Shown in pieces: positions 25,211-32,383 of a DNA stretch of 58,538 bases; positions within the stretch are counted from its first letter, which is position 1, and every line of letters starts with the position of its first letter. A model generated the notes under the pieces. It made no database searches and had not been told where the DNA came from. It was given only the letters and a program-made list of their open reading frames with translations. This stretch comes from Terriglobia bacterium (GTDB lineage Bacteria; Acidobacteriota; Terriglobia; UBA7540), in contig JASHOS010000084.1 in the NCBI GenBank assembly GCA_030040995.1, positions 1 through 58,538 on the forward strand. The letters are read 5' to 3'. A program made the translations under genes and the position numbers.

Positions 25211-25403
25211 GCTTGCCCCTCGGACAAACCCCTCACTGATCACAGACATTACAAGACGATTCAACTTTAACAACTTGCAACGTAAAGATTATTATCGTGG
25301 GGATTTGAGGATGGCGGTCCGGCGAAGATGAGGCATGCGTTGCGGGCAGATGTCCCTGGCTGCGAATGTGAAGTCACGCAGAGATTGCCGGAGGGGGCCG
25401 CTG

Positions 25404-25655
25404 CTAGACGGCCCTTTCATGAAACTTCCGCCGCAAGAGGTCGTGCAGACGGTTCCGGATGTTCTCCGGCATCGGAAAGAGCTTTCCGTCACAATAGAGC
25501 TCGATGGTTTTAACGGTTGTATCAAACACCACCTTGCAGTGCGCGCACCTGCCAACGTGCTCGTGCAGCGCGCGCTTCAACTCTTCAGAGAGCTCCCCGT
25601 CCAGATATTTCGAGATTTCCTGAAAGGCTTCTTTACAGGTCAAGGCTCTTCTCAC
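25404..25655 (-). CDS. Zinc-finger (zf-HC2) anti-sigma factor, soluble
   Basis: An 83-residue cytoplasmic protein with the anti-sigma zinc motif: CKEAFQEISKYLDGELS, then HVGRCAHCK (H-x3-C-x2-C type). No membrane helix follows, so it is a soluble form like RsrA, where zinc loss under oxidative stress can release the sigma factor. It overlaps the end of the ECF sigma gene by 23 bp if started at GTG 25655, or by 11 bp with the in-frame TTG at 25643. That overlap supports partnership with that sigma factor. Redox sensing is an inference from family, not shown here. Confidence 0.83.
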   Translation of the reverse strand: MRRALTCKEAFQEISKYLDGELSEELKRALHEHVGRCAHCKVVFDTTVKTIELYCDGKLFPMPENIRNRLHDLLRRKFHERAV

Positions 25656-26250
25656 TTTTAAAAACTTTGCTCAATTCTTCGCGGAGCTGAAAGCGGGCGC
25701 GAAAGAGCCGGGCTTTGACTGCGCCGGGAGTCAGGCCCAACGCCTCCGCGGTTTCGCCGGTAGAAAGCTCCTCGACGTCCCTCAACATGAAAACCGTGCG
25801 CAGACTAGCGGGAAGTTTGTGCGCGGCGTCCAGAAGGACCCTTTCCATCTCCTCCTGGCTCAGAAGCTGTTCGGGATTGGGCTTCCAATCCCGGAACTCC
25901 CGCGGCATCACTTGTCCTTGGTCATCCACGGCGTCCTCGATGGGTTCAGACCGGTCGGACTTCCGCTTGCGAAGCTTCATCAAGCCCTCGTTCACGGCAA
26001 TACGGACGATCCAGGTGTAAAAACGGGAATCCTCGCGGAAGTCAGGTAGGTGCTCGAATGCCTTGAGGAAAGTCTCCTGGAGAACGTCTTCAGCATCCTG
26101 CGTATTGCCCACCAAGCGCAGGGCGAGCCGGTAGATTCTTCGCTCATACCGGTTGACCAATTCCTCAAAGGCGTCGCCGTTCCCAGCCTTTGCTTCTGCT
26201 ATCAGCTCGGATTCCGCCCTTTCGGTCGCTTTTTGGGGCTGAGCGCTCAT
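25633..26250 (-). CDS. ECF (RpoE-like) RNA polymerase sigma factor
   Basis: A 205-residue group 4 sigma factor. Region 2 contains GDAFEELVNRYERRIYRLALRLVG and DAEDVLQETFLKAFEHLPDFR, with TWIVRIAVNEGLMKLRKRKS binding the -10 element. A linker of about 40 polar residues (SDRSEPIEDAVDD...) leads to region 4, LPASLRTVFMLRDVEELSTG and ETAEALGLTPGAVKARLFRAR, the -35 helix-turn-helix. Start MSAQPQK at 26250 has GGAAAG nearby; ATGs at 26307 and 26325 would add about 20-25 residues. It overlaps the zf-HC2 anti-sigma gene, which very likely inhibits it. Confidence 0.92.
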   Translation of the reverse strand: MSAQPQKATERAESELIAEAKAGNGDAFEELVNRYERRIYRLALRLVGNTQDAEDVLQETFLKAFEHLPDFREDSRFYTWIVRIAVNEGLMKLRKRKSDRSEPIEDAVDDQGQVMPREFRDWKPNPEQLLSQEEMERVLLDAAHKLPASLRTVFMLRDVEELSTGETAEALGLTPGAVKARLFRARFQLREELSKVFKSEKSLDL

Positions 26251-26449
26251 GCTCTTTCCGGTTAATCGATCAGTTCCCTTTTCCAGCCGGTTCACTTCCA
26301 GAGCCATCATAGAAGTATAATGCATATTTCGCGGAGGCTCCAAGACGGGGACAAAGGACAACATATTGGGTAGATGAATCGCCGGGCGCGAAGTTACACC
26401 CGCATCGCACGCGGGTAGGGTCAATGCTGTCCAAATTAGTGGAACCGAG

Positions 26450-26523
26450 AGCGGCTTTGCCGCACATCGCCTCCAAAGATCTGAAAGCTAATGGATAAGC
26501 CTGGGGCAAGCCCTCCCCCTACG
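26450..26523. repeat. GCGGCTTTGCCGC ... GGGCAAGCCCTCCCCCTAC repeat (family D)
   Basis: The segment has the hairpin GCGGCTTTGCCGC followed about 45 bp later by GGGCAAGCCCTCCCCCTAC. A second copy with the same two parts in the same order lies at 29868-29931. Both copies end 15-55 bp before a start codon (alkA and the HD-GYP gene). Confidence 0.55.
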
Positions 26524-26539
26524 AACACCCACCGAGCCT

Positions 26540-27532
26540 ATGATCCTCAAACCTAAGGCACCGTTTGATTTTCATCGTACGTTGCGGTTCATCTTGAGCC
26601 CTCCGACCTCACTCAGCGGCAGGCGGTTTGCACCGCTTTTAGATTACTGGGAGAACAACGAATTTCGCCGTGTCGCTGAAATCAATGGCGAGCCGGTTCT
26701 GTACGGCGTCTCGGAAATCCCGTCGAGCGGGCAGTCGGCGCTGCGAGTGCGGGTCATCCGCGGGCCGTCGACCGATCTGGTCCAACGGCAAATCCAGGAA
26801 CTCGTGCGGCGCCAGCTCTCGACCAGCACGGATCTCAGCGGTTTCTATCAGCTCGCGGCGTCAGACCGTGTTCTTTCGAGGCTAGCCGTCCATTTTCAGG
26901 GAATGCGTATTCCTCAAGTTGCCAACCCCTACGAGGCACTGGTTTCGGCGATCATCGAGCAGCAGGTGAACGTGTCGTTTGCACATCAGGTGAAGAAAGC
27001 GCTGATTGAAAGTTACGGGCAGACGATTGAATATGACGGGCGCCGATACAACATGTTCCCCGACGCAGCAGCCCTCGCTATCGCAACGCCGCGCGAACTT
27101 CTTAAAATTCAGGTTTCGGGGCCGAAAGCCAGGTATCTCATCGGAATTTCCCGAGCGGTCGTAGACGGCAGCCTTGAACTCGACGACTTGCGGACGGCAG
27201 AACCTACCCAAGCGCTCGAAAAGCTTCTGGAGCTGAAGGGCGTGGGCCACTGGACCGCTCATTACGTTGCCATGCGATCTCTCGGCCACCTCGATTGCCT
27301 CCCGGCTGCCGACGTAGGACTTCAGAAGGCGATCCGCTACTTCTACAACTTGCGGAAGCATCCCTCCTCCCTGCGTGTCGAGAGCCTCGCGCGCCGCTGG
27401 GCTGGCTGGCGCAGCTACGCGACTTTTTATCTCTGGCTAACGTATTGGGAGGACCGGGAATGGAAAGAAAACCTGCGAGCCGAGGTGAAAACGTCGCGCA
27501 GCGAGAGGGGTAGCGCGGACCTCCGCTCTTGA
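26540..27532 (+). CDS. DNA-3-methyladenine glycosylase II (AlkA-like, HhH-GPD)
   Basis: A 330-residue base-excision repair glycosylase. The N-terminal 110 residues resemble the AlkA TBP-like domain. The HhH-GPD part starts with NPYEALVSAIIEQQVNVSFA; the helix-hairpin-helix is LKGVGHWTA (232-240) and the catalytic Asp is D258 in LPAADVGL. It removes alkylated purines such as 3-methyladenine. The last eight codons (GSADLRS and stop) lie inside a GTAGCGC palindromic repeat starting at 27510, so the original C-terminus was probably replaced. No ribosome binding site is obvious before ATG 26540. The argS gene follows on the same strand. Confidence 0.9.
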   Translation: MILKPKAPFDFHRTLRFILSPPTSLSGRRFAPLLDYWENNEFRRVAEINGEPVLYGVSEIPSSGQSALRVRVIRGPSTDLVQRQIQELVRRQLSTSTDLSGFYQLAASDRVLSRLAVHFQGMRIPQVANPYEALVSAIIEQQVNVSFAHQVKKALIESYGQTIEYDGRRYNMFPDAAALAIATPRELLKIQVSGPKARYLIGISRAVVDGSLELDDLRTAEPTQALEKLLELKGVGHWTAHYVAMRSLGHLDCLPAADVGLQKAIRYFYNLRKHPSSLRVESLARRWAGWRSYATFYLWLTYWEDREWKENLRAEVKTSRSERGSADLRS

Positions 27533-27603
27533 AGGTCCGCGGCTTTTCCGTCGGGTGCACGAAAAGCCGCAGACTCTCTGAAATGCGAGAGTCTGCGCTA
27601 CCC
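27510..27603. repeat. GTAGCGC-type palindromic repeat (family B) between alkA and argS
   Basis: The element begins GTAGCGCGGACCTCCGCT and ends GAGTCTGCGCTACCC. Inside are two hairpins, GGACCTCCGC...GGTCCGCGG and CAGACTCTC...GAGAGTCTG, separated by CTTTTCCGTC...GAAAAG. It encodes the end of AlkA including its TGA, and stops 28 bp before the proposed TTG start of argS. Copies: 3595-3694 and 58338-58418; partial copies at 29670 and 47501. Confidence 0.75.
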
Positions 27604-27630
27604 GGCTTCGGGCCTCTGAAAGGACATTAT

Positions 27631-29655
27631 TTGTATCTCGAAATCCAGCAGACCATTCGAAACCGGTTCCAAAAGATAGTTGAAGAAGTATTTCAGGTCC
27701 AAACCCCGCCGCCGTTGCTGGGCTTCCCTCCTTCGCCGGAGATGGGCGACCTTTCAATCGCTTCGTGCTTCGATCTTGCGAAGCAAGTGCGGCAATCTCC
27801 ACGCGCTATCGCCGGACAAGTTGCCGACCGGCTGATGCCTCTGGAAGGCGTCGAGCACGTGAGCGTCGCTGGCGCGGGCTATATCAATTTTCACCTCGAT
27901 CGAGCAGCCCTGGCCCTGAATCTGTTTCAACTCCGCACCCCCGGCCTGGAGGAGCCAGCGCCGCGCGCCGCTTCGCCCGGCGGAGACGCCAGCCACCGCG
28001 GCAAAATTCTCGTCGAACACACCAGCATCAATCCCAACAAGGCTGCTCACATCGGACACCTTCGCAACGCCGTGTTGGGCGATGCACTGGTCCGGCTGCT
28101 TCGTTTCCGCGGGCGCTCTGTCGAGGTGCAAAACTACATCGACAACACCGGCGTTCAAGTGGCCGACGTGGTCGTCGGCTTCACGCATCTCGAAAAGAAG
28201 ACGCTGGCCGAGGTCGAGAAGCTAATCGAGGCCGGCGCGGGCACTCGTTTCGACTACTATTGCTGGGACCTTTACGCGCGAGTTTTTCAGTTCTATGAAT
28301 CCGACCCCCAGTCGCTCCAGTTGCGATCTGAGGCCCTCCGGGCAATTGAAGAGGGGCGCGGCGAGATTGCCGCCATGGCGGCTTGCGTTTCCACAGCGAT
28401 CACGCGGCTGCACCTTGAAACGATGCAGCGCATCAACATCCACTACGACCTTTTGGTTCAAGAAAGCGAGATTTTGCGCCTCAACTTCTGGAGCTCCGCC
28501 TTCCAGCTCATGAAGGACGCCGGGGCTATCCACCTTGAGGACAGTGGCAAGAACCGGGGCTGCTGGGTGATGGATCTGGGGGATCGTCCGGCAGGAGACG
28601 CGACCGGCGAGCCGGCCGCGGAGGATGCCAAGGTGATCGTCCGCTCCAACGGAACAGTAACCTACGTGGGGAAAGATATCGCCTACCATCTTTGGAAATT
28701 CGCCAAGCTGCCTCGGAATTTCGACTACCAGCGATTCTATCGCTACGAAGATGGAAGCGAAGTGTGGCGGACCGCCTTGCCTGCCGCAAGCAGCGCGCCA
28801 GCGTTCGGGAACGGCCAGGAAGCTTACGCCGTGATCGACTCCCGCCAGTCTTATCTCCAGGACGTCGTCCGGCAGGCTCTGCGGGCGCTCGGATACTCAC
28901 GGGAGGCAGCACGGCTTCACCATTTTTCCTATGAGATGGTCGGCCTGTCGCCGCGCTGCGCAGAGGAAATGGGCCTTCCGCTGAGCGATGAAGATCGCCG
29001 CAAAGGCTATGTGGAAGTATCGGGGCGCAAAGGATTGGGTGTGAAGGCCGACGATTTGATCGGCGCTTTGACGGGCAAAGCGATGCAGGAAGTCCGTTCC
29101 AGCGGCATTGAGGCTGCCGGGAACGAGGAGAGTGCGCACGCCCGTAAGATCGCGGTGAGCGCCTTGCGATATTTCCTCGTGAAGTACACACGGCGGACGC
29201 TCATCGCTTTCGATTTCAAGGATGCACTGGCCTTCGAAGGAGAGACCGGGCCTTATCTTCAGTACACCGTCGTTCGAGCCCGGAATATCTTCCGCAAGTT
29301 CCGGGAGACTCATCCGGGGTTTGTGGCCGAGCAGATCGCGCCTTCCCTGGGCGAGGAGAAACTTCGCGAATGGCTCACAGGCGCGGACGGGCATGCTTTC
29401 TGGGAATTAATTATTTTGTGCGCCCAGCTCGAAATGACGGCAGACCAGGCGCTTTCGACGGAAGAGCCGGCCACGCTCGCCAAATATTCCTTCCGGCTTG
29501 CGCAGGCGTTCAACAATTTTTATCACACCCACCACGTCCTGCACCAGGACGACCCATCCCTGCAGCGTTTCCTTCTTTTTCTCGTCCACATTGCCGAGCA
29601 AACACTCAGCACGTCACTCGATGTGCTGGGCATTGAAATCCCGGATCGGATGTAA
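27631..29655 (+). CDS. argS: Arginyl-tRNA synthetase
   Basis: A 674-residue class I aminoacyl-tRNA synthetase that charges tRNA-Arg. The N-terminal Add-1 domain occupies about residues 1-110. HIGH is at 140-143 in NKAAHIGHLRNAVLGDAL, the KMSK-equivalent region is EVSGRKGLGVKADDL, and the C-terminal anticodon-binding DALR domain ends in LGIEIPDRM. TTG 27631 is preferred as start because AAAGGA lies 6 bases upstream and the family N-terminus aligns here; the longer open frame to 27529 would run through a palindromic repeat. Length is a little above the usual 550-600 because of insertions around the catalytic domain. Confidence 0.93.
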   Translation: MYLEIQQTIRNRFQKIVEEVFQVQTPPPLLGFPPSPEMGDLSIASCFDLAKQVRQSPRAIAGQVADRLMPLEGVEHVSVAGAGYINFHLDRAALALNLFQLRTPGLEEPAPRAASPGGDASHRGKILVEHTSINPNKAAHIGHLRNAVLGDALVRLLRFRGRSVEVQNYIDNTGVQVADVVVGFTHLEKKTLAEVEKLIEAGAGTRFDYYCWDLYARVFQFYESDPQSLQLRSEALRAIEEGRGEIAAMAACVSTAITRLHLETMQRINIHYDLLVQESEILRLNFWSSAFQLMKDAGAIHLEDSGKNRGCWVMDLGDRPAGDATGEPAAEDAKVIVRSNGTVTYVGKDIAYHLWKFAKLPRNFDYQRFYRYEDGSEVWRTALPAASSAPAFGNGQEAYAVIDSRQSYLQDVVRQALRALGYSREAARLHHFSYEMVGLSPRCAEEMGLPLSDEDRRKGYVEVSGRKGLGVKADDLIGALTGKAMQEVRSSGIEAAGNEESAHARKIAVSALRYFLVKYTRRTLIAFDFKDALAFEGETGPYLQYTVVRARNIFRKFRETHPGFVAEQIAPSLGEEKLREWLTGADGHAFWELIILCAQLEMTADQALSTEEPATLAKYSFRLAQAFNNFYHTHHVLHQDDPSLQRFLLFLVHIAEQTLSTSLDVLGIEIPDRM

Positions 29656-29670
29656 CGGAGAAGAAGCGAG

Positions 29671-29784
29671 GTAGCGCGGACTTGTTCGTGCTGGGCGCGC
29701 AGGCCCAGCCTGTGCGCCCAGCACGAATATGCAATTTGTGTCTTTGCCCGGAAAGCCTGCGGCTTTCCGCACAGTGCCAAGCCG
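29671..29784. repeat. Cluster of three hairpins downstream of argS
   Basis: GTAGCGCGGA (partial family B end) is followed by a long hairpin at 29685-29727. Its arms are 20 nt (TTCGTGCTGGGCGCGCAGGC and its complement with one G-T wobble), with a 3-nt loop. Next come GGAAAGCCTGCGGCTTTCC and CCGACCTTCGGTCGG, two perfect short hairpins. No T-tract follows, so an ordinary intrinsic terminator is not obvious, although the stems could end or protect the argS transcript. Confidence 0.65.
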
Positions 29785-29867
29785 ACCTTCGGTCGGTCCA
29801 TAGTGGCCGGAAACTTCACTTAGCCTCTACGAAGAATCAACGACTTACGTGATGTTTCTGGAGAGCA

Positions 29868-29931
29868 GGCGGCAAAGCCGCTCCCGGTTTGGCTAATTTG
29901 TACACCATTGGGCAAGCCCTACCCCTACAGG
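29868..29931. repeat. Family D repeat upstream of the HD-GYP gene
   Basis: AGGCGGCAAAGCCGCTCCCGG is followed by TGGGCAAGCCCTACCCCTAC. The same two-part pattern occurs at 26450-26523. It ends about 55 bp before the response regulator start. Confidence 0.55.
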
Positions 29932-29985
29932 CATGGTAACTTGAGAAGTATTGTCGTATGATGTACTAGGAGTTGGAGGGGAAAA

Positions 29986-31062
29986 ATGGCCCACGAAAAA
30001 TACATTGCACGGGTACTTATCGTCGACGACGATGCGTCCCTGTGTGAAATGTTGAGCGAAAAGCTTCGACTGGAAGGATACGATTGCCGCACCTGCCTGA
30101 GCGGTGAGGAGGGTCTGGCGCAATTGCAGAAGGAATCGTTTGACGTGATTCTTTCAGACTTACGGATGCCCGCGATGTCAGGTTTGCGGCTGATGGAAGT
30201 GGCCCGGCATGAACGCCCGGAAGCGGCGTTTATTCTCGTCACTGGCAACGACGACGTACGCGTGGCGACGGAGGCAATGAAAAATGGCGCGTACGACTAC
30301 GTGATAAAACCCTTTAGGCTCGAATCGGTACTTCATGGGATCACGAACGCTCTCCACAAAAAGCATCTCGAGATTGAAGTTGACCGGTACCGGCGCCACC
30401 TGGAAGAGATGGTGACGCAAAGGACACAACAGTTAAAGAAAGCTCTGCAACAGATTGAAGAGACCTACGATCAGACCCTCGAAGCTCTCGGCGCCGCGCT
30501 CGACCTGCGGGACGCTTCGACCGCCGGCCATTGTGCCCGTGTAGCATCTTACACCCTCAAGATCGCTCGTTCGATGGCCTGCGGACCGGAGCAATTGCGC
30601 GAGATCAGGCGGGCAGCGTACCTGCACGATATCGGTAAAATCGGGATTCCAGACGGCATCCTCCTGAAGAATGGCGCCCTGACGGGCGAAGAGCAGGAGA
30701 TCATGAGGACGCACGTAACCATCGGTTACGAACTCGTGAAGCGTATCGTCTTTCTCCAGCCCGCGGCGGAAATCGTGTTGGCGCACCAGGAGCGATTCGA
30801 CGGCTCGGGTTACCCTCGCGGTTTGAGAGGGCAAGACATTCCCCTTGGGGCGCGCATCTTTTCCTTGGCGGATACGCTGGATGCGATGACGTCGGACCGG
30901 CCTTACCGCAAAGCTGTGCTGCTCGATACAGCCATCGAGGAGATTGAGAGGGAATCGGGACAGCAGTTTGACCCGAAGGTTGTGGGCGTTTTTCTGTCCA
31001 TTCCGCAAAAGTGCTGGCGGAAGATTCAAGCGAGCACCGCGCAGTCGACGGCCGTCAATTGA
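29986..31062 (+). CDS. Response regulator with HD-GYP domain (c-di-GMP phosphodiesterase type)
   Basis: A 358-residue cytoplasmic regulator. The receiver domain (about 8-125) has VDDD, the phospho-acceptor D58 in ILSDLRMP and K108 in YVIKPF. A coiled linker (about 125-165) leads to an HD-GYP domain with HDIGKIGIPDGIL (H214-D215) and HQERFDGSGYP (267-277). HD-GYP proteins usually hydrolyse cyclic di-GMP; the second residue of the usual HHE triplet is Gln here, a common variant. GGAGGGG 6 bases before ATG 29986 is a strong ribosome binding site. No histidine kinase is adjacent, so the partner is elsewhere. Confidence 0.92.
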   Translation: MAHEKYIARVLIVDDDASLCEMLSEKLRLEGYDCRTCLSGEEGLAQLQKESFDVILSDLRMPAMSGLRLMEVARHERPEAAFILVTGNDDVRVATEAMKNGAYDYVIKPFRLESVLHGITNALHKKHLEIEVDRYRRHLEEMVTQRTQQLKKALQQIEETYDQTLEALGAALDLRDASTAGHCARVASYTLKIARSMACGPEQLREIRRAAYLHDIGKIGIPDGILLKNGALTGEEQEIMRTHVTIGYELVKRIVFLQPAAEIVLAHQERFDGSGYPRGLRGQDIPLGARIFSLADTLDAMTSDRPYRKAVLLDTAIEEIERESGQQFDPKVVGVFLSIPQKCWRKIQASTAQSTAVN

Positions 31063-31190
31063 CGATTGTCGACAGTCTTCAATCAGCAATTGTCAAACGG
31101 CAATCTGATATCAGGCGTCGACGGATAGATCCGCAGATTTCGCAGCACGTAGCGCGGCCTCCGGTCGCAACCAAAGTTATAGATACTCTG

Positions 31191-31258
31191 CCCTCTCCCT
31201 CGGGAGAGGGTGGACCGCGGCCGGCGCTTTCTCCAGCCGGCGCGGGCCGGGTGAGGGG
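31191..31258. repeat. CCCCTCACCC...CCCTCTCCC repeat, reverse orientation
   Basis: The segment CCCTCTCCCTCGGGAGAGGG, then GTGGACCGCGGCCGGCG, then CGGGCCGGGTGAGGGG is the reverse complement of the right part of the long repeat at 41169-41303. It contains a perfect CCCTCTCCC/GGGAGAGGG hairpin. Confidence 0.7.
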
Positions 31259-31285
31259 CAGTTAAAAAGCTTGCTAAAGAGACAA

Positions 31286-31341
31286 ATAGCGCCGGTCCAG
31301 CTTGGCGGGACCGGCATTTGCCGCCGGGGCGTCGGCGCTAC
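31286..31341. repeat. TAGCGCC palindromic repeat overlapping the aldolase stop codon
   Basis: TAGCGCCGGTCC...GGGACCGGCATTTGCCGCCGG leads to GGCGTCGGCGCTACA: inverted TAGCGCCG/CGGCGCTA ends with internal hairpins. On the minus strand its GTAGCGCCGAC end provides the TAG (31338-31340) of the DapA-family gene. Confidence 0.65.
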
Positions 31342-32252
31342 ACATCCAACCCGGCACGCGCCTTTTTCAGGGCCGCCGCGATTTTCTTTTGGGCGGCGGG
31401 GTTCACCGGCATCAGGGGAGGGCGCGGCTTTCCGCCGCGGTATCCGGCAAGGTCCATGGCAGCCTTGATGCCTGCGACGCCATAGGGGGCCGTGATATCA
31501 CGCACCAAAATGGCCAGCCTTTTGCTGAGCTTCTCCGCGGCCGCACGATCTCCACGGCGAAAAGCCTCGTAGACTCCCAAGCAAACCTGGGGCTCGAAAT
31601 CAGCCTGCGAGAGAATGGCTCCCGACGCTCCGAGCTCAAGGCCGGCGGCAAGCGAGAGAGCTGAACCCATCAGCAGCCGGAACTTTGGCTGCGCCTTCGC
31701 CCGCACGGCGCGTAGAAAATCCAAATTACCCGAGCTTTCCTTCATGCCAGGAATGTTCGGATGGTGCGAAAGGCGCCCGATCATTGCCGGATCCATAGCA
31801 AATCCGGTGAACTGGGGAATCGAATAGATCAAGAGAGGCCGCCGGATTCCATCCGCCACTTTGCGAAAATGGGTCTCAAGTAACGCTGGCTGCATGGCGG
31901 ATTTATAGTAGTCGGGCGGCAGAACGAGTACGGCGTCCGCACCACGCGCAATAGCTTCCCGGCTCAGTCTGAGGGTTTGCGCCGTAGCCTCCAATCCGGT
32001 TCCTGCCACAAGGAGGGCCGGCGCCTTGACCACGCCACGCGCCACCTCCACAATACGAAGCCGCTCCTCTTCCGTCAGATAAGGCGTCTCGCCCGTCGAG
32101 CCGGCGACCAGCAGGCCGGAAGCTCCTGCGTCAAGGTAACGGCTGATATTTTGTCGCAGGGCGCCCGCGTCGATGCCTCCGCGCCGGTTAAAGGGAGTAG
32201 TGACGGGAAAAATAAAGCCAGTGAGCCGTTCAACAATCCCTGCATTAGTCAT
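31338..32252 (-). CDS. DapA-family (DHDPS/NAL) aldolase, probably not a true dihydrodipicolinate synthase
   Basis: A 304-residue TIM-barrel class I lyase. K171 (IPGMKESSGN) would form the Schiff base with pyruvate, Y143 (IYSIPQFTG) is the catalytic tyrosine, and GSTGE (51-55) binds the carboxylate. Genuine DapA enzymes have YNVPxRTG with an Arg that binds the semialdehyde carboxylate; here Phe148 stands in that place, so an aldolase such as 4-hydroxy-2-oxoglutarate or a sugar-acid aldolase is more likely. ATG 32252 is chosen; the open frame further upstream is low-complexity GAGTCCC-like sequence. The stop codon comes from a palindromic repeat. The gene lies 131 bp downstream of carB on the same strand. 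Confidence 0.85.
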   Translation of the reverse strand: MTNAGIVERLTGFIFPVTTPFNRRGGIDAGALRQNISRYLDAGASGLLVAGSTGETPYLTEEERLRIVEVARGVVKAPALLVAGTGLEATAQTLRLSREAIARGADAVLVLPPDYYKSAMQPALLETHFRKVADGIRRPLLIYSIPQFTGFAMDPAMIGRLSHHPNIPGMKESSGNLDFLRAVRAKAQPKFRLLMGSALSLAAGLELGASGAILSQADFEPQVCLGVYEAFRRGDRAAAEKLSKRLAILVRDITAPYGVAGIKAAMDLAGYRGGKPRPPLMPVNPAAQKKIAAALKKARAGLDV

Positions 32253-32383
32253 AGGCACTCGGTGTTCAGGGCTCGCGATCCGGGAAGGACGGCGGCTTTG
32301 CCGCCAATCCCTGACCCCGAAACGCGGAAACCTTGGGTTGTGTTGCAAAAACGTCTCGAAGCCTAACTCCGAGTCCCGAGTCC

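Noticed and set aside
29941-29969. TTGAGA-N17-TACTAG upstream of the HD-GYP gene
   Set aside because: Transcription would start within or next to the ribosome binding site, leaving almost no leader, and the -10 match is weak.
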